From assembly GCA_024641805.1 (NCBI GenBank), contig JAHECJ010000169.1, positions 1 through 5,709 of the forward strand: DNA of 5,709 bases, in the 5' to 3' direction. The notes beneath the pieces were generated by a model. That model was not told the origin of the DNA, did no database searches, and worked only from the letters and a program-made list of their open reading frames with translations. This DNA comes from Desulfococcus sp. Its GTDB lineage: Bacteria > Desulfobacterota > Desulfobacteria > Desulfobacterales > Desulfosalsimonadaceae. A program made the translations under genes and the position numbers. Positions 1-5,709 of the stretch are shown here, one piece after another. Each line of letters opens with the position of its first letter. The first letter of the stretch is position 1.

Positions 1-753
1 TGCGATGAGAATGGCGGTAGTACCATAATAAAAATGATGATTGACCCGTTTATGATTAAAAAAATCGCCAATACTTCTTTTAAGTGAAATTTTTGTGATG
101 ATCGGGCGGTACGCCAGGAATATGCCAAGAACGAGCGGGAAAATCATCTCCATGAGCCCAGCATAATGATTCCGGTTTACATAAGGCCCGACAGGGCTGC
201 CGCCGTGTCGTAATTGTCTTATCCACAAGATTTTACCATGGGGCATCGGATAGTTCAGGCTTTCCGTGATAAATTCAATAATGACAACTATCGACAGCAA
301 TGCAGCAAACCAGGCAACCACTGCAACGGTTTTTTTTAAAAGGTTTCGATCGGCCAAAAGCTGTATGGCAGTGATGTAAAAAAGTACATACGCGGAAAAT
401 CTGAGAAGTTCCATTAATGTGGCGCGGGGACAAATGGAAAACGGAAACCAGTGGTTGGGGCCGGTAAGTCCGGAGGAATTATGATAGATGGCAAAGGTCG
501 CAGGGGACAGGAATTTAACAATAGTCCCCGGCAGGGGAACGATTTGTAATAATGTGAACCCGATTACCAGTATCAGGGGGATACCCCCAGGCACCTGGTA
601 AAAATTTTTTTGGCCTGGAGAAAAAGCCAGAAACAGGGCACTGGCGCAAATAATGGTTTCCATTATCAGGTAAGACCAGGTCTCCACTGTCCCAAATGCC
701 ATGGGCGAGAATAACAGGGCAGTCAAAAAAAGATAATAAGCGGTTTTTTTCAT
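1..753 (-). CDS. O-antigen ligase / Wzy-type polymerase family membrane protein (3' end outside window)
   Basis: Only the N-terminal 251 codons are present; the frame is open to base 1. My translation begins MKKTAYYLFL and shows about seven hydrophobic segments, roughly residues 4-22, 28-45, 58-77, 115-134, 141-163, 199-217 and from 243 onward. Residues 189-200 read GPYVNRNHYAGL, followed by a hydrophobic helix. This matches the conserved N-R-N-H-x-A-G signature in the O-antigen ligase (WaaL/Wzy_C) superfamily. Such inner-membrane proteins either polymerise undecaprenyl-linked repeat units or transfer finished chains to an acceptor; the visible part cannot tell these apart. In this export operon a polymerase role is slightly more likely. 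The start is well bounded: the stop codon of the upstream phosphatase gene lies in the same frame 27 nt upstream, and no earlier start codon occurs between. No good Shine-Dalgarno precedes it, so translation may depend on the upstream gene. Family sure; exact role unsure. Confidence 0.85.
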   Translation of the reverse strand, partial: MKKTAYYLFLTALLFSPMAFGTVETWSYLIMETIICASALFLAFSPGQKNFYQVPGGIPLILVIGFTLLQIVPLPGTIVKFLSPATFAIYHNSSGLTGPNHWFPFSICPRATLMELLRFSAYVLFYITAIQLLADRNLLKKTVAVVAWFAALLSIVVIIEFITESLNYPMPHGKILWIRQLRHGGSPVGPYVNRNHYAGLMEMIFPLVLGIFLAYRPIITKISLKRSIGDFFNHKRVNHHFYYGTTAILIA

Positions 754-780
754 TTTCGGGAAGGTATAATTTGCTTGATT

Positions 781-1494
781 TTAATGAATTTCCTCTCCGG
801 TCAGAATTGCCGTCGGGTTGGTGCTGACTAGACGTTGTGAAGCCTGCCTGCCGATACGGGTTGCGGCAATTTCTAACGCCTCGGAAAGGACTGGTATTCG
901 AAAATCCTTAGAGTGGGCATCCGAGGCAATAAAATCCACCTTCCCGGAATTCAGCAAATAATCCGTGCAATATTGAATGTCCGTGCCAAAATCACCGGTG
1001 AGGCTGTCGGCAGTAACCTGGACGTACATATTTCTGTTTAGAAGATTGAGCAACAGTTCAGGTGAGCGGATGACGGAATAATTTCGTTCAGGGTGTGCAA
1101 TAATCGGCTTAAGTCCTTTTGAAATGAGCCAGGCAAGGATTTTTCCGGCAAACGATGGCAAGTGGTTGTGCGGGAATTCAATAAGTATATAATTCGTTTG
1201 GTTTAGTGTATATGATGGAATCAGGGCGGGATCCAGACCGATGGATACTTCAGCGCCTGGATAAACGGAAATCGGAATGTCATTTTCTTTTAATAGCACG
1301 TTCAACAGATCAACTTGCTTGATGATATCCTGAATGGCAAATTTGTCGTTATAGACATGGGGGGTTGCGATGATTTTACAAACGCCATCCCTGGACGCGA
1401 TTCTCGCCATTTCAAGGGATTCTTCAAAATCAGACGGGCCGTCATCCAGAGTCGGCAGAATGTGGCAGTGAAGATCAATCATGCGGCCGGGCAT
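781..1494 (-). CDS. CpsB/CapC (YwqE)-type PHP-fold tyrosine-protein phosphatase
   Basis: Predicted cytoplasmic metal-dependent phosphotyrosine phosphatase that removes phosphate from the tyrosine tail of the co-transcribed kinase. The whole PHP metal-ligand set is visible: H9 and H11 (HCH), D18 (DDG), H46 (TPH), E82 (GAE), E106 (IEFP), H134 (AHPERN), D192 and H194 (SDAH). At 237 residues the length is normal for the family (about 240-255), with no signal peptide or membrane segment. The ATG at 1494 overlaps the kinase stop as TAATG, which suggests translational coupling. A second ATG at 1482 (residue 5, MIDLHCHILP) gives the N-terminus usual for CpsB/YwqE proteins and would number the first ligands H5, H7, D14 and H42 as I recall them for pneumococcal CpsB. 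Neither start has a clear Shine-Dalgarno, so the true start may be 1482. E. coli-type clusters use a low-molecular-weight phosphatase (Wzb) in this role. The family call is firm; the substrate is inferred from context. Confidence 0.93.
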   Translation of the reverse strand: MPGRMIDLHCHILPTLDDGPSDFEESLEMARIASRDGVCKIIATPHVYNDKFAIQDIIKQVDLLNVLLKENDIPISVYPGAEVSIGLDPALIPSYTLNQTNYILIEFPHNHLPSFAGKILAWLISKGLKPIIAHPERNYSVIRSPELLLNLLNRNMYVQVTADSLTGDFGTDIQYCTDYLLNSGKVDFIASDAHSKDFRIPVLSEALEIAATRIGRQASQRLVSTNPTAILTGEEIH

Positions 1495-3701
1495 TATGAA
1501 TAGCTATAGTCATTTTTATAATAACCGTAAGGACCATCATACTTGGAATAGTATTGATGCTGTTTCTTTAAATCCACTGCATTGATGATCAATCCAAGCA
1601 TTTCGGAATTGATGTCGGTTAACATTTTATTCGCTCTGGTCACGGCAGCATAGGTGGTAAAACCGGAACGGGAGACCAGTATGGTTTGTTTTGCGACTTT
1701 ACTGATTAAAAGCGCGTCGCTGACATTGAACATCGGGGGGGAGTCGAAGATAATAAAATCATAATGTTTGGAAACATCCGCGATCAAATCGTTGAGTTTT
1801 GAAGAGCTTAACAGTTCGGACGGGTTTGGCGGAACCGGACCTGCTGGAAAAATATCAAGGTATTCCAATTCATTACATTTCAATATAGTGATATCTGACT
1901 GACCTGACAGGTAAGTGCTCAGGCCGGACGTGTTGTCCAGGGTAAAAATTTTGTGAATTCTGGCCCGTCGCATGTCCCCATCAATCAAAAGCACTTTTTT
2001 ATCAGATTGAGCAAATGAAATAGCCAGGTTGATGGACGTAGCTGTTTTCCCGACTCCCTGGTTCATGCTGGAAATAAGAATGCTTTTGGGAGCACCGTCC
2101 GCTGAGGATAAAAGTACTGAAGTTCGGATGGCCTTATAAGCCTCAGATACAATTGAACTTGGAGACTGGACAACAATTTTTTCAATATCCTCTTCGTTTT
2201 CTTTTAAAAGCGGAATCATTCCTATGATCGGCAGGCCAAGGCGTTCTTCCGCATCTTCTGAAGTCTTGACCGTATTATCCAGATAATCCAGGAAGAATGC
2301 CAGGCCGAGACCCGCCACCAGACTGAAAATGATACCCAGCAACACAGTCCGCTTAGGCCCTTTGGTAATCGGTGAGTTCGGTGGATCCGCGGTTTCAACC
2401 ACCCAGACTTCGACGGTCTGCTGTTGTTCCGTGACATTATATTCCTTAATCCGGCTAAGCAAGCGGTCATATAAAAGGCGGTGGACCTCAACATCCCGAT
2501 TAAGAATTTCATATTGAATAAACTTGTCGCTCATAAGAGCGGCATTCTGCTTTGTTGAGTTCAGGAGGGCTTGCAGGCTTTTGGCCTTTTGAACCGCCAC
2601 TTCATACCTGCTTTTAACCGATTGAATCACATTCTGGATTTCATCGTTGAGCTTGTCTTCCAGAGCAGCCAAGTCTTTTTTTGCTCGGATCATTTTCGGA
2701 TGTTTGTATCCGATACTTTTAGACAGGCCGGCAATTTCCTGTTCTTTATTAATAAACTGCCGCCGCAGTTCCTTGACGGTATCATTGTCGGCAACCACCG
2801 GCAGGTTCAGGGCTTCTTCAGGTGTTATCCGGTTAATTTCCTGGTAGAGCGATTCCAACTCATTGACTTCCGCCTGCGCCTGGGTCAGGTTGGTGCTGAT
2901 CTGTGTTATTTTTTCGGGGAAAATCGCTTCCTGGTCATTGACCGTATAGATATCATGTTCCTTTTTATATTCCCGAAGCGTTTTTTCGCTGATTTCAAGC
3001 TTGGCCCTTTCATCGTCTGAATTGGTTTTCAGCCATTCAAGGGTTTGAGCGGAGGATTCAAGCTTCATTTCCATGAGTAACTGTTTGTAGGCTGATGCGA
3101 CGGAATTGACCACATCGGCTGCAAAAACAGGGTTTGTGGAAGAAAAACTCACATTAACGATATCGCCTTTTTCCGGATCGTTTTCTACGGTAATGCCGTT
3201 TCGCACCATTTTGGCAAGAGAGTCAACCTTTTCATTTTTTGTTTCTTCATCAGTCCGCCCGGGTTTGGCGGCTTCATCGGCTGGAGGTGAATTGTTATCG
3301 ATTCCCGCCAATTTTAGAGCGACTGAATAAAGATTTTTAAACCAGTTGATCACGTCTTGTGCGATGGATGAATCCTGATTTTTCTCCTGAAAATATCGGC
3401 TGTAAGTTTCATCAAGGTTTAAAGATTTTACTACTTTTGACGCAACCTTGCTGCTTTTTATCAGTTGGGATTGTGTGGATAGGAAATAAGGATCGTAGCC
3501 GAACCGATAATTTGATGCAAAAGAGGGGTCATAATTGTTCTGGATTAAGAGTTTTGTGGTCGCCTGGTAAACCGGGGTGGCGGAAAAGGCCTGGATTAAA
3601 ACGAACGGAAGACAAACAAGGAAGACAAGCAGAATAATATTTTTTCTGCGAAGCATTACATATAAATAATTTTTTATTGGGATGTCTTCTTCTCTAAGCA
3701 T
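1494..3701 (-). CDS. Polysaccharide co-polymerase fused to BY-type tyrosine autokinase (Wzc-like)
   Basis: A 735-residue inner-membrane protein that controls chain length and export through autophosphorylation. Order of parts: cytoplasmic N-terminus; membrane helix 1 (~21-40); Wzz-type domain start (~41-100); a charged, Pro-containing stretch (~135-160); return of the Wzz fold (TVENDPEKGDIVNVSF, 171-186); periplasmic helical, probably coiled-coil region (~215-420); proline-rich segment (DPPNSPITKGPKR, 439-451); membrane helix 2 (~452-471); cytoplasmic kinase (~510-710). Kinase motifs are E520-xx-K523-xx-R526 (like the ExxRxxR oligomerisation motif of Wzc), Walker A MNQGVGKT (546-553), Walker A' LLIDGDMRR (571-579) and Walker B FIIFDSPP (649-656). 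Eight tyrosines lie in 717-734, the expected autophosphorylated tail. Walker A differs from the common PGEGK(S/T) form, although K552 and T553 are kept. An AAGTGG 6 nt before the ATG may be a weak ribosome site. The 3' end overlaps the phosphatase start. Size matches Wzc (~720 residues). Confidence 0.95.
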   Translation of the reverse strand: MLREEDIPIKNYLYVMLRRKNIILLVFLVCLPFVLIQAFSATPVYQATTKLLIQNNYDPSFASNYRFGYDPYFLSTQSQLIKSSKVASKVVKSLNLDETYSRYFQEKNQDSSIAQDVINWFKNLYSVALKLAGIDNNSPPADEAAKPGRTDEETKNEKVDSLAKMVRNGITVENDPEKGDIVNVSFSSTNPVFAADVVNSVASAYKQLLMEMKLESSAQTLEWLKTNSDDERAKLEISEKTLREYKKEHDIYTVNDQEAIFPEKITQISTNLTQAQAEVNELESLYQEINRITPEEALNLPVVADNDTVKELRRQFINKEQEIAGLSKSIGYKHPKMIRAKKDLAALEDKLNDEIQNVIQSVKSRYEVAVQKAKSLQALLNSTKQNAALMSDKFIQYEILNRDVEVHRLLYDRLLSRIKEYNVTEQQQTVEVWVVETADPPNSPITKGPKRTVLLGIIFSLVAGLGLAFFLDYLDNTVKTSEDAEERLGLPIIGMIPLLKENEEDIEKIVVQSPSSIVSEAYKAIRTSVLLSSADGAPKSILISSMNQGVGKTATSINLAISFAQSDKKVLLIDGDMRRARIHKIFTLDNTSGLSTYLSGQSDITILKCNELEYLDIFPAGPVPPNPSELLSSSKLNDLIADVSKHYDFIIFDSPPMFNVSDALLISKVAKQTILVSRSGFTTYAAVTRANKMLTDINSEMLGLIINAVDLKKQHQYYSKYDGPYGYYKNDYSYS

Positions 3702-3743
3702 AAATGACCACTTGGCTTGAGGATTGGTTTAAGTACCCATCAC

Positions 3744-4538
3744 TTAAAAATAACTTTCAGGAACAACAATGACGTCATTGGGTTGCACCAGCAGATCCAT
3801 TTTGACATTTTCAATTACCTGTTCTTTGCCGTCTGTGGAGCGGATAATCCTGATTCGGGAAGGCGCGGCCTTGTCATTAAGGCCGCCTGCTTTGGTGATC
3901 GCCTGTATTACCATAAGGTTTTCTTCATAATCATATGCAGCCGGGCTCTTCACTTCTCCCGTCACATAAAAAACCTTCTTCTTTGGAATATAAATATTAT
4001 CTCCGTTCACAATAGACAGATTTTGCGATTCCTGCCCCTGTTCCATAAGCTGGAAGAGGTTAACAACAATAATTTTTTTCTCTTTGCTGTCCGGCTGGTT
4101 TCGTTGAATAATCGCCTCGCCTGAAGAATTTTCTTTAAGCCCCCCGGCCTTGGAAATGAGTTCCAAAAGAGTTGTTCGGCCCTTCATTTCGTATAGGCCC
4201 GGACTGGCTACCCCCCCGAGAATCGTTGCTTTAAGGCTCCGGAATTCTTCGATAAATATTGTGACGTGGGGGTTGATAATATATCCATCCGCCAGAAGGC
4301 TTTCGATTGTTGAACTCATTTTTTCGATGCTCTGCCCAGCAGCGGGAATCTGACCGATCAAGGGCAGTGTAACCATCCCGTCCCCGCTTATCCTGACCGT
4401 TGTTTTCAAGTCGGGATGGTCGTATACGGAAACGGTCAAAACATCGCCTTCACCCAGGATATAATCCTGGGCTTCTGCATTAGGCGTGAAACTGACCAGT
4501 ATGCTGATGAGTAATATTATATAAAAAAAATGCTTCAT
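3744..4538 (-). CDS. Short OPX-family polysaccharide export protein (Wza class) with two SLBB domains
   Basis: Periplasmic component of the export channel. Residues 1-23 form a Sec signal peptide (hydrophobic core about 4-17, AEA before a likely cut at A23/Q24). The polysaccharide-export domain follows (~24-98, starting DYILGEGDVLTVSVYDHPDL), then SLBB 1 (~104-183, ILGGVASPG and LLELISKAGGL) and SLBB 2 (~190-258, VTGEVKSPA and VIQAITKAGGL). The protein has no cysteine, so it cannot be acylated at a lipobox as Wza is. It stops at residue 264, six residues after the last SLBB strand. E. coli Wza is about 379 residues and ends in an amphipathic helix that crosses the outer membrane; no such helix is present here. 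It therefore probably needs a separate outer-membrane pore, and the adjacent barrel gene is the natural candidate. It lies 42 nt before the co-polymerase/kinase gene and is likely co-transcribed with it. No strong Shine-Dalgarno is visible. The family is certain; the pairing is inferred. Confidence 0.94.
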   Translation of the reverse strand: MKHFFYIILLISILVSFTPNAEAQDYILGEGDVLTVSVYDHPDLKTTVRISGDGMVTLPLIGQIPAAGQSIEKMSSTIESLLADGYIINPHVTIFIEEFRSLKATILGGVASPGLYEMKGRTTLLELISKAGGLKENSSGEAIIQRNQPDSKEKKIIVVNLFQLMEQGQESQNLSIVNGDNIYIPKKKVFYVTGEVKSPAAYDYEENLMVIQAITKAGGLNDKAAPSRIRIIRSTDGKEQVIENVKMDLLVQPNDVIVVPESYF

Positions 4539-4555
4539 TTTTTGAGCCTGTAACT

Positions 4556-4589
4556 AAAAAAAACAGCTTATAACAAATTAAGCTGTTTT
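4556..4589 (-). terminator. Terminator-like or attenuator hairpin between barrel and OPX genes
   Basis: Bases 4560-4570 and 4579-4589 are perfect inverted repeats (11 bp, core CAGCTTA/TAAGCTG) around an 8-base loop. Read on the minus strand, the second arm runs into eight consecutive T (4563-4556), giving the hairpin plus U-tract form of a rho-independent terminator. It stands 62 nt after the barrel stop and 17 nt before the OPX start. The stem has only three G-C pairs and part of the T-run can pair back into the stem, so termination may be partial. This would lower transcription from the barrel gene into the export genes rather than block it. A role in shielding the OPX start region is an alternative. 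Confidence 0.6.
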
Positions 4590-4593
4590 GCAA
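4567..4593 (-). promoter_or_regulatory. Possible sigma70-type promoter with extended -10 upstream of OPX gene
   Basis: On the minus strand, TGT followed by TATAAG (4575-4567) matches an extended -10 element (TGnTATAAT, one mismatch). TTGCAA (4593-4588) could serve as a -35 with four of six matches, but the 15-base spacing is short. The -10 falls in the loop and second arm of the hairpin, so a transcript from here would begin inside or after the second arm and escape the terminator. The surrounding DNA is A/T-rich, so chance matches are likely. No transcript evidence exists. Confidence 0.25.
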
Positions 4594-4651
4594 AAATAAC
4601 AATTCTTAATTCTGTCGGGCTAAAGGTTAGATCCCAGCTCGGTGCTGATTT

Positions 4652-5709
4652 TTACAAAAACAGGCTGGCTTGAACGAAGAATGTATGATCGATATAGTCA
4701 TGCGTTGGATAATTGGAACCATGATCCGTATAAATGTAAGCGCCGCTGAGACTCAGCCATTTGCGAATATTATATTTAATGGACGGTGATATTGCGAATT
4801 CATTGTCTTTCCTTTCATCGCTTTTGCCATCACGGTCGATCTGCCGGCTGCCTTTAAATACATCATAAAAATAGGAAGTGTCTAAAAATATATGAATTTT
4901 GCTGGTGAGATCCCGGCTTATCTTGAAACCCACAAAATGCGCCAGGGTATAATCGGCATAAAAATCCTGGACAGTGCCATAATTATAGCGGTGTTCCATT
5001 ACCTCATCATATCGGCGATATGCATTGAGCGTCAGGTTGGTGCGGGAGTTTAAGTTATGATCAAGCTGGATTTCCGCTATCCAGTTGCCTGAAGAAACAT
5101 CGGATAGACTAACGTCGTTATCCGGCAAAATGGAAGTAGCTGTATCAAATGTTTTTTCCCCGTACCCGCCTTTTATCTGTCCGCTTGACTTTCCGGTCAT
5201 TTGCCATCGCAACCCTGCAAAATAACGATTTTCATAACTGTCCTTATCGCTGGTGTCGTAGTTGATGTCTGCAAATTCATATTCGACAAATGCCGATGTT
5301 TTTTCAGTCATCCGGAAAAATAAATACGCACCGATGGAGTTGTCCATCCGGTCGTCATCATTGTCGGGCTGGTCTTTATAATTAAGATCAAAATTGGAAT
5401 AATCCAGCCTCAGTTGTAACTTGCTGGTGGCATCAACGGTTCCGGCAACACTGAACAGGTTGGAACTGTACTTATCATCAGTGAAATAAGCGCGGTCTGA
5501 AAATGCGTCATACGAGATTTTATACTGGTCCATGGCACGCAGGAACAGTCTGTTGCCGGAATAATAGCTCAAATAACCATCCACTCGGTGTGTTAACCTG
5601 TTTAGAGAGTTATTGTCTGAAAATTGATTGGTGTCTTCATTGTCAATGATCCCATCACCGATATTCTGATCCTGATATGCCTTGTTTTTCTGGTTATGAT
5701 ACATTTGGA
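4652..5709 (-). CDS. Outer-membrane beta-barrel protein, probable polysaccharide-export porin (5' end outside window)
   Basis: The last ~352 codons are present. The frame is open to the window edge, and the first visible methionine (base 5704) is not followed by a signal peptide, so it is probably internal. About fifteen amphipathic stretches with alternating hydrophobic/aromatic residues can be counted, for example RLFLRAMDQYKISYD, TSAFVEYEFADINYD, IHIFLDTSYFYDVF and WLSLSGAYIYTDHG, ending in HTFFVQASLFL with aromatic residues typical of a last strand. There are no cysteines, and the turns are rich in Asp and Asn, notably ~112-121 and ~288-301 counted from that methionine. This resembles the putative beta-barrel porin 2 (BBP_2) type found beside exopolysaccharide genes, but I cannot confirm the family by search. 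With the missing strands, a 16- or 18-stranded barrel of roughly 400-450 residues is plausible. Its place before a Wza-class protein lacking a membrane helix suggests it forms the outer-membrane exit pore. Barrel fold confident; role inferred. Confidence 0.8.
   Translation of the reverse strand, partial: QMYHNQKNKAYQDQNIGDGIIDNEDTNQFSDNNSLNRLTHRVDGYLSYYSGNRLFLRAMDQYKISYDAFSDRAYFTDDKYSSNLFSVAGTVDATSKLQLRLDYSNFDLNYKDQPDNDDDRMDNSIGAYLFFRMTEKTSAFVEYEFADINYDTSDKDSYENRYFAGLRWQMTGKSSGQIKGGYGEKTFDTATSILPDNDVSLSDVSSGNWIAEIQLDHNLNSRTNLTLNAYRRYDEVMEHRYNYGTVQDFYADYTLAHFVGFKISRDLTSKIHIFLDTSYFYDVFKGSRQIDRDGKSDERKDNEFAISPSIKYNIRKWLSLSGAYIYTDHGSNYPTHDYIDHTFFVQASLFL

Noticed and set aside
13..20. GGCGGTAG, identical to the core of the ops (RfaH recruitment) element of capsule and LPS operons, on the plus strand.
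   Set aside because: It is on the strand opposite to all genes and lies inside the ligase-family coding sequence (codons for G-T-T-A-I), not in a leader. A single 8-base match here is best read as chance.
2222..2512. Minus-strand 96-codon open frame in another frame inside the kinase gene, possibly hinting at a frameshift.
   Set aside because: The 735-residue frame runs unbroken through this region with the expected proline-rich segment and second membrane helix, so no frameshift is needed.
2571..3020. Plus-strand open frame of 149 codons opposite the co-polymerase gene.
   Set aside because: It lies fully antisense to the well-supported periplasmic helical region of the kinase gene and its translation shows no recognisable domain.
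3728..3748. Inverted repeat TTTAAGT/ACTTAAA overlapping the OPX stop codon, considered as a terminator.
   Set aside because: The 7-bp stem has one G-C pair and no T-run follows on the minus strand. It is too weak to call and would separate the OPX gene from its expected partner, the co-polymerase.
3717..4124. Plus-strand open frame of 135 codons opposite the OPX gene.
   Set aside because: Antisense to the SLBB-coding region, with no family resemblance and no convincing start context. Treated as a shadow of the real gene.
5630..5672. Asp/Gly-rich stretch in the barrel protein (DQNIGDGIID) resembling a calcium-binding dockerin or EF-hand-like loop.
   Set aside because: The spacing is off by one residue from the D-x-N-x-D-G loop, and Asp/Asn-rich turns are common in outer-membrane barrels.

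Overview
The window is part of an exopolysaccharide or capsule export cluster from a Gram-negative bacterium. All five genes lie on the minus strand, so reading order runs from high to low coordinates. An outer-membrane beta-barrel, a periplasmic OPX (Wza-class) protein, a Wzc-type co-polymerase/kinase, a CpsB-type phosphatase and an O-antigen ligase/polymerase-type membrane protein together indicate a Wzx/Wzy-dependent pathway in a double-membrane cell. The base composition looks moderate (mid-40s %GC by eye). The gene style, especially the VNRNHYAG motif in the ligase-like protein, resembles Desulfobacterota (deltaproteobacterial) clusters. That taxonomic guess is inference only.

Layout in transcription order. 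5709-4652: C-terminal ~352 codons of a beta-barrel protein whose start lies outside the window. 4651-4539: a 113-nt gap with a hairpin plus T-run that looks like an intrinsic terminator or attenuator, overlapped by a possible extended -10 promoter. 4538-3744: a short OPX protein with signal peptide, polysaccharide-export domain and two SLBB domains. 3743-3702: a 42-nt gap. 3701-1494: a fused polysaccharide co-polymerase and tyrosine autokinase with an eight-tyrosine tail. 1494-781: a PHP-fold metal-dependent tyrosine phosphatase overlapping the kinase stop codon (TAATG). 780-754: a 27-nt gap. 753-1: the N-terminal 251 codons of a multi-spanning O-antigen ligase/Wzy-family protein that runs off the left edge.

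How they fit together. The membrane ligase/polymerase would assemble or attach repeat units. The co-polymerase would set chain length and bridge the periplasm, with its kinase domain cycling between phosphorylated and unphosphorylated states. The phosphatase would reset the tyrosine tail. The OPX protein and the barrel would form the exit path. The OPX protein ends right after its second SLBB domain and lacks the C-terminal membrane helix of E. coli Wza, so the adjacent barrel is a good candidate for the actual outer-membrane pore. This two-part exit path and the terminator-like element between its two genes are the most notable points. I see no RNA genes, insertion sequences, CRISPR arrays or attachment sites.
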